Positions 36,894-49,509 of a stretch of 64,000 bases of DNA are shown piece after piece (position 1 is the first letter of the stretch; each line of letters starts with the position of its first letter). Where the stretch lies: assembly GCA_034638255.1 (NCBI GenBank), contig JAWPGT010000005.1, positions 682,001 to 746,000 on the forward strand, read 5' to 3'. The notes under the pieces are model-generated. The model saw only the letters and a program-made list of their open reading frames with translations. It was not told the DNA's origin and ran no database searches. The stretch is from Coprinus comatus. Taxonomy: Eukaryota; Basidiomycota; Agaricomycetes; Agaricales; Agaricaceae. The translations under genes were made by a program, and so were the position numbers.

Positions 36894-38303
36894 TTAATCT
36901 GCGTACATATCATCCCAACCCATCTCAGATTCTGCCAAACTCTGGTCTGTAGCTACAGACTGTTTTGTAGCGGTAGAAACAGGGGATGGACCTGTCTTCT
37001 CATTCTCTCGTATGATGTCCCACATGTCATCATCATCGATGTCCATTCCATCATCTTTTGCGGCTTGAACCTGAGTCTTCTGCGCATTAGACTTACTTGG
37101 TGGATTGTTAGTAACTTCCTCTAGGATAGCCCACATTTCTGCGTCATCATCATCTATGGAGGTTTGGTTGAGCTTTGATGGCTGTTGACCACTCGTAGAT
37201 TCCAATGCATTCCGGAATTCATCGTCATCATCATTATCAACCACTTTTTTCTTTGCAACTAATGGGAAATCGGGCACATTCGAGGTGTGTATTCCAAAAA
37301 GATCGTCGTCGTCCGGGAAATCAGAGTTAGTTGTTGGGGCCTGGGAGGAAGCTCGAGAGGATGGTGGCAAGTGAGGTGTTGAATATCTCTCAGAATTATT
37401 TCTATTAGTGGTATTTTGGTTGTTGGTTTCGCGATCAGAGTCAGAATTGATATCCAGGTCGGCTTCCCGATTATAAGTTTTTCCATGTGCTTCATCTCTC
37501 CATACAGAAAGTGCTACCTGCGAAAAACTCAGTAATTCTTCCTGAAAAGACTCGTTATATTTATACCTGCATCCGCTTACTATGACACAACTTCTCCACT
37601 CGCAAGACAGTGTCACGGAACTTGGTCTTGGGGTATAACTTGTGTGTCCAAAATTGGTATATTCGCATCAGCCGTGTTAGATCCTCCATCTATAGACCCT
37701 GTTAATAGCACTTTTAGAGTCCAAGGGAATACAACTGACCTCTCGTCCTTTCCCTTTAGTCTTGAAGTCCTTAATCTCATCCATCAAATCTGGAAAGCCT
37801 GTTGGACCAACTAATAAAGTTTCATTCAATACAGTGGGTTTGGGCCGTTTCTTATCGTCCTTCCCCTTCTTCTTATCCCCCTCTTTATTATTGTTCGGGT
37901 TATCAGCATCACGGGTAGGCGAGCTTGAAGGTAGGACAGCATGAGGAGTTAATGGTAGTTCCCTTCGATGTCGAGCCTCAGCTTCTCGTTCCATTGAAGT
38001 AACATCTAACGTTTCTACTCTTTTGAAACTGAGGTTATTATCATTCTCAGCATCAGCAAACAAAGCCTCCACGTCATCATCCAGTGCACTTATAACAGGT
38101 GGAGCCCTAACCACACCTCTTCTTAAACCACCATCACCACCACCTTCATCCTCCGAATCCGAATAAAATAGAGCCTGTTTCTTCTGTCTCTTTTGTGGTC
38201 GTTGTATTCCATCGTCGTCATCATCACTTATATCGAGTTGCCGTGGTGTTTTCGGTGTGTTTGGGGTAACAGGCGCGTCCCAGATGTCGTCGAGGGAACT
38301 CAT
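36894..38303 (-). CDS. CSM3: replication fork protection complex subunit Csm3/Swi3 (TIPIN)
   Basis: Partner of Tof1 in the fork-protection complex that stabilises stalled forks and supports checkpoint signalling. Exon 1 begins MSSLDDIWDAPVTPNTPKTP and has an acidic, Lys-rich disordered region. The Swi3 domain starts with LNETLLVGPTGFPDLMDEIK and FKTKGKGRE. It continues over the first intron as EDLTRLMRIYQFWTHKLYPK and TKFRDTVLRVEKLCHSKRMQ, and over the second as VALSVWRDEAHGK. The C-terminal half is Asp/Ser/Asn-rich with a closing ESEMGWDDMYAD. An upstream in-frame ATG (38414) would add 37 residues of no family likeness and leave only 10 bp to the opposite start codon, so 38303 is preferred. 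Confidence 0.92.
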
Positions 38304-38338
38304 TAAAGGTCGCGTTATTGTGAAGTATTTGGTTCCTG

Positions 38339-38343
38339 ACGCG
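38339..38343. promoter_or_regulatory. ACGCG motif in the CSM3/NTM1 divergent promoter
   Basis: One ACGCG core 36 bp upstream of the preferred CSM3 start, in the 121-bp spacer shared with NTM1. Single short motif, so weak evidence on its own. Confidence 0.3.
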
Positions 38344-38424
38344 GTGGGTAATGAGGTTTTAATACACGTGATGATCAGGATTATCTTTTCTTGAACCTTT
38401 TGAAATCTTGACATCTTGTTTAAA

Positions 38425-39514
38425 ATGGCTTCTGCTATGGCCTCTGATGTTCCTGTCGTCGAAGACGGTCTTGATTACTGGACTTCTCAACCAGCTACCT
38501 ATGATGGTGTCCTCGGTATATTCATAAACATCCTTTCTAAATTATAATAAATCTCTTAACCTAACATAGGTGGATTCGGCTCTGGGGTAAATACGCCGTA
38601 AACGCTACACTCTCAAAAACTATCATTGACCGACTACTTGGACGGTAGACACTTCCACGTGTAGAATCTCTCGGTTCTCGACTTTTCCTACTTCACCTTA
38701 TACCCTCATTAAGCACGGTACCATCTGCATTTTGCACTTCCAACTCACCTTCCGAAACTACACCTCATAAAAGAAGATATCGTGCTTTAGATGTAGGAGC
38801 AGGTATTGGTCGTGTCACTTGTGATACACTATTACATCTTGTGGATGATGTGGTACTTCTTGAACCTGTTACACCTTTTGTAGAAGAAGCACTTGCTAGA
38901 GGTAGAGCAAGTTTGGATATTGGTGCTCCTGAAAAACTTAGGTGGAGAGGTATAGCAGAAAAGACGAAGAGTGTAACAATTCTTCAAGGAACTTTACAAG
39001 AATTTGATCCTCTAAATCCTCATCGAGTAAAATTCTTGGATAGGGTAGGCTATGAACCTGTTCAACCACAAGATGATGTTGGAATGGGGTTCGATGTGAT
39101 TTGGTGTCAATGGTGTTTGGGTCATCTCAGTAATGAAGATCTAGTAAAGTTCTTTAAACGGTGTCAAGCTGCATTGAGGGATCGAGAACAGGGGAATAGT
39201 ATCATTGTGGTAAAGGAGAATTGTTGCTCTGATATGGGTGATAACGCTGCCACTGCTTTTGACGAGGAAGATTCCAGTTTAACGAGGTATTTTTGGAGCA
39301 TGTTATGAAAAACCCTGTATTGCATATTGACTTTTTAAAAATAGATCAGATAAGGCTTGGAAACTTTTATTTGAGCAAGCCGGACTAACACTCGTCCAAG
39401 AAAAGGTTCAAGAGGGTTTACCCCATGGACTATATGCCGTCAAAATGTGGGTTAACATTTATATTCCGACTGAATTTCAACTTACAAATCTTTCATAGGT
39501 ATGCATTGCGATAG
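38425..39514 (+). CDS. NTM1: alpha-N-terminal protein methyltransferase (NTM1/Tae1 family)
   Basis: Methylates the free alpha-amino group of proteins with an X-Pro-Lys type N-terminus, such as ribosomal proteins. It opens with DYWTSQPATYDGVLGGFGSG, matching the family's W-x2-x-A-TVDGMLGG substrate-loop start. After an intron comes LPRVESLGSRLFLLHL, then the SAM motif ALDVGAGIGRVT, VVLLEPVTPFVEEA, VIWCQWCLGHLSNEDLVKFF and IIVVKENCCSDM. The final exons give SDKAWKLLFEQAGLTLVQEK and YAVKMYALR-stop. The final exon is 16 nt (39499-39514), reached by a GTGGGT donor. An insert (SLSTVPSAFCTSNSPSETTP) between the first helix and motif I is longer than in human NTMT1. Confidence 0.94.
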
Positions 39515-39655
39515 TCTGGAAAGCCTTTGACATTGCCACATTATGGGACAAAAAACAATACACAAGTAATCTACAAGTAACGCTCCTGGCAGTTATAATA
39601 AAAACGCAGCTTCCAGTTGCATTTCTCTCTGAAATTAAAAAAGGACAAAGCTCAT

Positions 39656-40873
39656 CTACTGAGTCGTGGATATGGGGTCAGGGCGATAAGCATTCGCTGC
39701 AGCTAAACCACTAGCAACGATGTAATCGCTTATGTTGTTCCTCGTGCTAGATCGCTCTTTCAGGGCCTGGAACTTGCCAACTAGTTGGTCTAGCACAGGC
39801 CAGTTCTCGTCTGATGTAGCACCGGTAAGAGTACTTAGCCTAAGTTTGTGTGGTCGTTCGAAGGAAACTTGATGAGGGTGCTGGTACGAAGAGCGTGCAG
39901 TAGTTACACCTTTGGTGGCTTGTACGTTGTAGAAATTAAGAAGAGGGGACGTAGCCTGGTAGAAGGATTCCAGACGGCGGGAAAATACCTCCTGTTACGC
40001 TTATTTTAGTGCCGGCGAAGATGAGAAAGTGGCAGGAACTTACTGGATTGTCATCTGGACGTCTGATAAGAGGTTCGCCTGTTAGGTCATCGAAACCATC
40101 TACCTTTGGACGATTGTAGGACATGTTATAAACGCGACCTGATCGCAGATGGACCCAACGATCGGAAATGCGGTTAAGGATCACATCGTCAGGAACATCA
40201 ATGTTTACTACGAGCGTCAGTGGTGTATTTTGTTTGCTGCATTTATGGTTAGCCATATTCTTGGAGGGACAGAACAGGAGACTAACTTTAGGTGGGCATC
40301 GAGGAGTTTGCCTTGACCAAGAGTTCTAGGGAAACCATCTAAGATCCAGTTCTGGGGGAATAAGCATACACCAGCGAGACGCTAGCTCGGACCTTCACTC
40401 ACCTTATTCTTCAGTCTGTCCAACTTGCTTGTCACAACCTTCAACACAACCTCGTCCGGCAACAGCCCCCCTTTTGCTACTATTTCCTCTGCCTCCCGCC
40501 CAATGTCCGTTCTCTCGGCGATATGCTGACGTAGAAGATCACCAGTCGACAGAGACACGATGTCGTACTTGTTTACCAAGCGCTGCGTAAGCGTTCCCTT
40601 GCCTGCACCAGGTTTGCCGAACATGATGAGGCGGAGAAAGCGAGTGGGGCACTCGATATCATCGGAAGCACCACTGCTGCTGACTATTCTGCCGATGGGA
40701 CCACTGATAGTGTGTGTAGAGGTAGGTGGGGTGTGTTGCTTGCGAAGGGAATCTAGGTAGAAGGCTTTCTGGGTGGAGGAGGATGAGCATAGTGAGCGTC
40801 TCGTGACTGTGGAAGCACCAGCCACAGCGGACGAGGTGCGTCTTGCAGCAGAGTGGAGGGTATTGGGACGCAT
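39656..40873 (-). CDS. ADK2: mitochondrial adenylate kinase family protein (Adk2/AK3-like)
   Basis: Nucleoside monophosphate kinase, probably GTP:AMP phosphotransferase of the mitochondrial matrix. An N-terminal extension of about 80 residues rich in Arg, Ser and Thr ([19 protein letters not shown]) fits a presequence. The P-loop is [15 protein letters not shown], with Lys where most members have Pro. NMP-binding [10 protein letters not shown] and [13 protein letters not shown] follow. The LID region [20 protein letters not shown] with [16 protein letters not shown] is the long form without zinc cysteines. The C-terminus extends beyond the kinase core ([20 protein letters not shown] onwards), longer than yeast Adk2. 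The stop is at 39656-39658. It converges on NTM1. Confidence 0.9.
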
Positions 40874-41263
40874 GGGAGGTAAGGGATGGGTTGCGGAGAA
40901 AACGGCGTTTTATATCGTTCCAGATTTACTAAGGGTCGACTTCCTCTAAACTAACCGATATTGCTCTCTTCTATTCACAAGCCCTATGTTATATGCGGGT
41001 CTCCGCTGTCCACCTTGGTTTTCTTACCCCCACATACTATACTAGCACATATTTAAAACATACCCCAATGTCTCCCGACATTTGTCACGCAACATTATTG
41101 CCAATTCGCTTCTTATCAGTGGTGTCATTTCCATTTTACATCTGGGCCGTCGGCATCTTTTTCTTCTCTACCGAGATCCTACATTGAGGAGTGCTTCCAC
41201 TCTCCTATACATATCGAAACTGATTATACAATCGATGTTTATATTCATTATATCAATCATTCG
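40874..41263. other. intergenic spacer with a degenerate copy of the COQ11 3' end
   Basis: Spacer between two minus-strand genes, holding the adenylate kinase promoter and the COQ11 3' UTR. On the minus strand, 41214-41174 resembles the last codons of COQ11 (41302-41263): both read GTGGAA-x-CACT-x-CTCA ... GTAGGATCT-x-GGTAG-x-GAA. Otherwise nothing was seen. Confidence 0.5.
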
Positions 41264-42952
41264 CTACCCAGATCCTACGTGAAACTGAGCAGTGTTTCCA
41301 CCGCCACCTGTCCACCCAATTAATTGTCGCATTTCCCGTACTCCGACTACACCTTCTACCCCACTTCTTGAATCTAGAGCAACCATAATTGCATCCGCAA
41401 CATGATCCACGTGGATGGGAGGTATCTCTAATGCATTTGCTATTGATTCTAGAGACGAGGGACTCACAGCCCCAGACTCATTAGTTGGTCCCACCACTGG
41501 TCCTGTACCTCTTGATCGATCCTGGGGGAAAAGGGAACCGAGTGACCGAATAACTTTAGAAGGTGTAGGTAATGCTTGGGGCATTTTCGTATGTAGTGTC
41601 GCCGACAGGTCAAAAAGAACGGCGACGGGTGTGGTCAATGGACGTTGATGAGCATGATACACAAGGCCTAGAATAAATAGAAACTCGACATAAGTTTTCA
41701 AATGTCAGGTAATCAGAATATTTCTAGAAGTCAAAAAGCCAAAATAAACAGTTGTGGATCAACTGGCTTCCTTTTCGTAATCACAAGATAGGAACTATGT
41801 CGGATATTTTGATCAGGAAAACATTGGAAAAAACTCACTTGGACGAATATAGATGCCTCGGTAATCACTCTTATCCGAAACCATTTTTTCAATCCGTTGT
41901 TCAGCCTCCCGTTTGGTTTCTATGTACCGTGCTGGAATCACAGGACGGAAGATGTCTTCTGCGGAAATATATACAAAAGGTCTAGGCGTGTTTCCAACAT
42001 CCTCGTTTGGTCTGGAAGAGACGAAGGCTTCGCACACACGCAATGCTAAGGGAACATGCGGTGTACAAGGATACAACGAGATCAGAACACAACGAACCTC
42101 CCAATCACATAACATACATAACAATTACTCACCAGAGTCTCGATTCATGACTTCATAGGTTCCCATCCTATTCTCTGTGCCTTGTTGTTTCTCTAGAGGA
42201 TTTCCAGCACCCCCATTGACGGCGTTTCGAAATATACTGCCAAGGAGTCCAGGGACGTCCCCATTTCTTATAGCACGTTTGTATATACCATCCGCATCCT
42301 CGAGGAGAGTGCCGAGAGTATGAACTACACCGGAAACTTCTAGAAACAAATGTGAAAAACTCTCAGGATGAAGTGCATCGCCTTTCTGCCATTCGACCTG
42401 TGATGGGAGATTTTTTCGTCAATTAATTTCCCCAAGACCTTCATGTAGACAAAAAGTGAGTTTCGTTGGAAGTGTCACGCTGAGAAAAAGTGGTCTCATT
42501 ATGCAGTAAGTGCGGAAGAAGAGAGTTCCACCTCGTGCTTTCAAAATGGAAAGGATCCTCCAAATTTCCCGAGTACCAGCATGTGCATATATGCTTACTT
42601 GGTATTGGAATGGAAAGACTGAGACCAGGTGGCAACCACACGATTCGTATTTGGGAAATTGAGGAAGCAGAAGTTTGTATTAACCTTGGTTGCCCATGCA
42701 GGAGTATGGCCCTTTGCGGTGCGGTAGGGTTGGCCGGAGGAACTTGAAAGTAATGTCAAGTACTTGTATGAGCAGCAGAAGTCGCGTAGTGACGCACCTA
42801 ATACTTGTAACTTGGATTCCACGCGCTACTGCGGCCTTGCATACTGCAGAACCTGTACACTTGTCGGTAACAATACAGCATATGAAGCCTCATCTCCCAC
42901 CAATGAATCCATTTCCTCCTACCACGAGGATGCGTTTCAGAGCGGGGTTCAT
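41264..42952 (-). CDS. COQ11: Coq11-like NAD(P)-binding atypical short-chain dehydrogenase of ubiquinone synthesis
   Basis: Mitochondrial Rossmann-fold protein associated with the coenzyme Q synthome in yeast. The start exon is short: MNPALKRILVVGGNGFIG, with the dinucleotide-binding GGNGFIG. It splices to SAVCKAAVARGIQVTSI, then SSGQPYRTAKGHTPAWATK. A 287-nt intron (42398-42684) leads to VEWQKGDALHPESFSH and GVVHTLGTLLEDADGIYKRA. TYEVMNRDSA and FVYISAEDIFRPVIPARYIE with the Y-x3-K pair TKREAEQRIEKM follow, and then GIYIRPS. The last exon contains IHVDHVADAIMVALDSR. Order and spacing match yeast YLR290C/Coq11. The final exon has a Thr/Pro/Ser-rich stretch (SRGTGPVVGPTNESGAVSPS) absent from the yeast protein. 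Start and introns were placed by hand, but every join keeps the family pattern. Confidence 0.87.
42398..42684 (-). other. unusually long intron in COQ11
   Basis: 287 nt between WATK and VEWQKG, about five times the typical intron of this window. The donor is GTTAAT and the acceptor ATCACAG. Both flanks splice in frame and match the family without any inserted residues, so no coding exon is needed inside. A possible stem (CTCG with CGAG, GGAAA with TTTCC) lies near 42540-42582. No clear box C or D was found. Confidence 0.55.
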
Positions 42953-43313
42953 GACCTTTCTTCAACTAGAACTTTCGAAGCTTCAGTTCCATATGAATTG
43001 TGACACCTGTCACAAGCAATCTTTATCTTATCTAGCCGACCAACTTCAAGAACCATAAATTTCATTCATTCGAGAAACATAAGTAGATCAAAAAATAACT
43101 AGTGTGTAGTAGGGAAAGCACAGTGGTGAAGGGAGTGTAACCAATATGGTCTAGTCAGGATATATAGGAGTGTTCCACCGCCAGCCTGGGTCGATAGCCT
43201 CGTATTACCAAGATTGAAGCAAACATCCATACCACCTCTCTAGCTGTGCCTGGATCCAGTCCCGACGAAATATAAGCGATCCCAGTATAGAGAATGAGAA
43301 CAGAAACGGAAAC
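42953..43313. other. intergenic spacer, tandem minus-strand genes
   Basis: Promoter of COQ11 plus the 3' UTR of the secreted DPBB gene. Nothing else was seen. Confidence 0.5.
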
Positions 43314-44352
43314 TTAGATAAACTTCCATGAAACTGGGGGGTATGAATTAAGCAACATGTCGCCATTGTCAGGTGTTCTAAGAACTTACTGGGAACAATT
43401 CCCTCTTCTTCTTTGGCGATCTTGTGGAATGCACCAGTAGAGAGATCAATCGAGTTTCCATTTTCACACGTCGGGCATGCATCTTGAATGGTGACTGTTA
43501 CTGTCTAAAAACAACAATGTCAATTCCATTGAAGGTGAGAGGGGAAGTCGGAAACTAACCTTCTTATTCTTCGTGTTTGTAATTTGAACTCGCTTTCCGC
43601 AAAGTGAAGACCTGACACCTGTGTATCCATACCGACGGGTATCTTTAGGTCACATATGAGTATCCGACATTTCAACTGTATACTCAAATCATCCTACCTA
43701 TGGCAGCAATGAGATCGCTGTCCTTGTGAACAGTTCCACATGCCCCAGCATTTCCATATTGATAGTAGAAGGTTGCGCTGTGAAGAGGGTCAGGGTCAGA
43801 CATTGGCTACCTACCAAATGATTGACAACATACAAGCCACCAGTATGAATAGAGACATCGGCAGATATATCCAGAGCTTCGGCTGACTTATTAACTTCAG
43901 TTTGAGCGTCGGTCGATATCACCCTCTCATCTTCTGTTGGGTTGTTCTCTGTTGGGTCTTCCTCGCAGTCTTCCTCGGAATCATCATACACAGCAGCTGG
44001 AGGTGCTGGTATACATTCAGCAGGGCGAACATCTTCGAGTCGATCGGTTTTCTAAACATCGTATTAGTAGGGTAAAACATTCTTCACATTGTTACTTACA
44101 AGCAGGGGATGGCAGCATGTCTCGAAGAAAGGGGTGTCGTGTTTATTTTGACATTCCAGAGAGTTATAACGGGTATGGTACACATTATAGTCCTATACCC
44201 GGGTTCAGGAAGACGATTTACGTGAGTGGGCGGCGGACACTTACCTCCAAAACGTCGGGCCAGTTCGGATGTGTCGCAGCGCGAGGAAGGACAATACCTG
44301 AGACCAGCGAGGCACCGAGTGTGATGATAGAGATGAAAGAGAGTGAGAACAT
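43314..44352 (-). CDS. secreted barwin/expansin-like (RlpA-type double-psi beta-barrel) protein
   Basis: Predicted extracellular protein with a non-catalytic cell-wall-type fold. A signal peptide (MFSLSFISIITLGASLVSG) starts exon 1, which ends HPNWPDVLE. Exon 2 supplies DYNVYHTRYNSLECQNK and FFETCCHPLLKT, a cysteine module, and exon 3 continues RLEDVRPAEC. An acidic linker (DDSEEDCEEDPTENN and onwards) separates this from the barrel. The barrel reads GGFATFYYQYGNAGACGTVH, DSDLIAAIDTRRYGYTGVRS, SLCGKRVQITN, TVTVTIQDACPTCENGNSID and LSTGAFHKIAKEEEGIVPIS, and ends WKFI. The Asp of QDACPTC and the GACG loop are those conserved in barwin/expansin proteins. All six exons join in frame. The ligand or activity is unknown; plant-pathogen and wood-decay fungi use relatives in wall contact. 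Confidence 0.85.
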
Positions 44353-45047
44353 GGCTGGAGAAGTGACAAGGGAAGAAGGGCGGTGGGTTGTGAAGAAAAG
44401 TGGAGGCGTATTTAAGGCGCAGAGGAGAGAGTTCTGATGGCGAGAAATGAGAAATGAAAGGAAAGCACGAGGAGAAGGCACTCTTACTTTTGGAAGACCA
44501 GAAGGATGGAATTCACAAATGAACTTGAGGTGTAACGCCTTCAAGATTTATACCTACTGTCACGAATTCGTTCTATAAATAACTCACCCTATTTCCGTCA
44601 CGTTCCGCCACAACCCTCGACGGTCACAGTACTTTGCAACTCGGCACATACTCTTGCCCGCCCATATAGCTCCTGTGCTGCGTGTTTAGGTTTTCCGAGA
44701 CTCTGTGATCTCTGCTCTAATGCCGAGTTGTCCCCACGTTCAAACTTCTATCAGCATGTCTGTCTGGCTTGGTTATGAAAGCTGGTCTCCTCAGTATGTC
44801 CGACCGGATCCTCGGCACAATCTATTCTATCCATAAACATGGTTGGGCACAGGGGTTCAGTCAGGCAATATGGACCGTGTACACAAGAAGCTAGGATCTA
44901 AGGCCCGGGTGTCTCGATCCTTGTGTTTGGCTGTCATGGCTGGTTCAAACACCGGTAACTTCCGATTGAACGGGGGGCTGTGTGTTGTGTATGCAATGAG
45001 CACTAGGGCCTGTAGTGACGAACAATAACCATCCTACGACAATACCA
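44353..45047. other. long divergent intergenic region
   Basis: 695 bp between the starts of the secreted DPBB gene and the SCAMP gene. TATA-like sequences on the minus strand lie about 195 and 220 bp upstream of the DPBB start (TATAAAT near 44550, TATTTATAG near 44575). No coding region was supported; open frames around 44843-45028 lack an ATG and family likeness. Confidence 0.5.
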
Positions 45048-46381
45048 ATGAGTACGTGGTCCGCTATCTTGCCCTCCTTAACTCTCTGAATTGTACAGGT
45101 AATTACCACGAGAATCCTTTTGCGTCAACGCACTCGTTGGACACAAATCCTTTCGATGATCCACCCCACCATCCTGCGCAGACTGCTGCACAGTTGACCG
45201 AATTACAACGCAGAGAGGCGGACCTTGAGAGGAGAGAAGCAGAACTAAACCAAAAGGCTGAACACATACGCAAACATGGAAGAAATAATTGGCCATTCTG
45301 TTGGTATACATGCCTCTGTGATTAATGTGATTTTCTGACTTTCGCCACTCCTAAACTTGTAGTCTTTCCTCTCATCTTCCACTCAATCCAAGACGAAATT
45401 CCTGAAGCTTCTCGACCGCTTATCACGCGGCTATATCAGCTATGGCTAGTTCTCTTCGGTACATTAATTATCAACATGGTTGCATGTATCTTTGTATTTT
45501 TCTCCGACTCCAGAGATGGCGGGAGCGACCTTGGCGCTAGCATAGGGTAAATTGACCTACGCCATGGGGTTCAAAAGTCTAACCTACGCTCCTCAGCTAT
45601 GTCTTCTTCATATCAATCGCCTCCTTCCTCCTATGGTACCGGTTCGTGCTCCATCCCCCTTCCTGCGTCCAAGTTTCGCTGATTCAGTTTGTATAGACCT
45701 ATCTATAATGGCTATATGAAGGCAAGTAATCATAGTCGAAATTCATTCTACTTGCTGTTCTGATATGCAATCATAATTACAGGAGCAGGCTCTATACTAC
45801 TGTAAGCCAGCCGGTTAGAGTCCGCAATTGGACTAAATCTATCTTACTGTAGATCTATACTTCTTCTTTGGTGGATTCCATCTCCTCTATAGTGCCTACA
45901 TGTAAGCACCTCACTACGAATATCCTCTTCTATCTGAACCTTAGGCTTGCCACAGGATTATTGGTGTTCCCAGGTATGCTCTCCCGAATGCAAGTCCGAG
46001 GCAGAAGTCTTATGCACACCCATTCGTTATTTAGTACTGGCTCAGCTGGATTGATTCAGACTATCCGCATGTATATTGGCCACAGCTGGGCTGCGGCGAT
46101 CCTTGGCACTGTAGCAACTGTGGGGTGGACGATCCAGGGCCTTGGTAATGCATTCTACTATCGCCAGGTAAGCTATTGATCTCGTAGCTGGAGTAATCTG
46201 AGGTTCTCTGACAATTTTATTGTAGATATATCAGCATCACAATGCCGCGGGTCATACAATGGAAAAGGTAAAAAAGACTACCACTGTTCCCCCTGACGTT
46301 GTCTGACTCAAATGTGCTTTCGTCTAGGCCAAGACGGAATTGGCGACACATGGTGCCAAAGCATATTTCACGCGAGGTTGA
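45048..46381 (+). CDS. secretory carrier-associated membrane protein (SCAMP)
   Basis: Four-span membrane protein of post-Golgi and endosomal recycling vesicles. The first coding exon is only four bases (ATG plus A, 45048-45051). It splices over GTACGT...TACAG to SNYHENPFASTHSLDTNPFD, which contains two NPF motifs for EH-domain partners. A coiled segment follows (LTELQRREADLERREAELNQ). The membrane core includes RLYQLWLVLFGTLIINMVAC, SIGYVFFISIASFLLWYRP, YNGYMKEQALYYYLYFFFGG and HLLYSAYMIIGVPGTGSAGL. It continues with TIRMYIGHSWAAAILGTVATVG, ends near YYRQIYQHHNAAGHTMEKAK, and closes AYFTRG-stop. The YRP-YNGYMKE and GVPGTGSAGL segments are SCAMP hallmarks. Several exons are very short (for example YNGYMK). 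Confidence 0.92.
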
Positions 46382-46698
46382 GGGTACAGTATATGATATT
46401 GCTATGATTACCATATTTTGTGCTGCTTGTACCCTTTCTGTATCCAATATTCGGCTTTCTCAAGATTACAGAAACAATTGTATATTTGTGACCTCATGAA
46501 AGTACAAAAGAGGCGATCCAGTGCTTCGATGACATGGAAACGTGTTTCAATGATTTTGTTACATGAGTAATACCCGCCGAAGGCGGTTGTGCATATCAAG
46601 ATTTGATGTGAACAGCATTATGTTTGTTCCATAAAAATATAGTCTTGACTCGATAATGGAACTTGGATATCCTTCAGCCGATGGACAGCGAGTCCTTT

Positions 46699-46722
46699 GA
46701 GAGAGAGTGTGTGTGTGTGTGT
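46699..46722. repeat. GA/GT dinucleotide microsatellite
   Basis: A few GA units run directly into about eight GT units, in the spacer between SCAMP and PAB1. A likely length-polymorphic site. Confidence 0.8.
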
Positions 46723-47160
46723 AGAGTGTAGACTGAGACAATGGGATGAGAAGCTAGGATGAGGTGACTAGAAGGGCTGTGGACTGGTGTGGACAATGAG
46801 CAGGGGGGTAGAACAGTTGGTGTGTGGCATATCTTTATGTGGAACTGAACAGTGCGCATATCGGAGTTTGAAACTGAGTGATCAAAAATGAGAGGACAGG
46901 GCGGTCTGTCGCTTTCTCTTAACCAACCATCTCATTAAAGTACGTCTCCGTATTCCAAGATCCTCACCACTGTCCTGACATTTACAACAGCCAAAACCGT
47001 CATAAAAACTTATAAAAAACTTTTATATACTCAAGCGGTTGTGTTGTTACCTCTTCCTGTGTGCGTGCTGTCCGATCCTTGCCCATCGACTGTCATCGCT
47101 AATTGCATTCCTCTAGTTGCAGAAATATCCACAAAGCAGTAACGACCCATCAATTCTCAT

Positions 47161-47173
47161 AAAAAAAAATAAA
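47161..47173 (+). promoter_or_regulatory. A-rich tract in the PAB1 5' leader
   Basis: Nine consecutive A residues, one T and three more A residues end seven bases before the PAB1 start codon. In animals, and by analogy in yeast, PABP binds A-rich sequence in its own leader to repress translation. The binding role here is inferred. Confidence 0.45.
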
Positions 47174-47179
47174 GCAGCC

Positions 47180-49509
<2,330 letters not shown>

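Larger units (their letters stand above)
46382..47179. other. long intergenic region: SCAMP 3' end and PAB1 promoter
   Basis: 798 bp with no supported gene. It includes a GA/GT microsatellite near 46699-46722, and TATA-like TATAAAAAAC and TTTTATATAC sequences near 47011-47030. The A-rich PAB1 leader closes the region. Open frames here lack ATG starts and family likeness. Confidence 0.6.

Noticed and set aside
38303..38414. Upstream ATG (38414) as the CSM3 start
   Set aside because: It would add 37 residues unlike the family and leave 10 bp to the opposite NTM1 start. MSSLDDIWD at 38303 matches Csm3 starts.
44843..45028. Frame between the DPBB and SCAMP genes
   Set aside because: No ATG start, no conserved motif and no plausible splice to a neighbour.
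45807..45850. tRNA-like stretch with GGTTAGAGTCC
   Set aside because: It lies in a SCAMP intron, and no cloverleaf with acceptor stem could be drawn.
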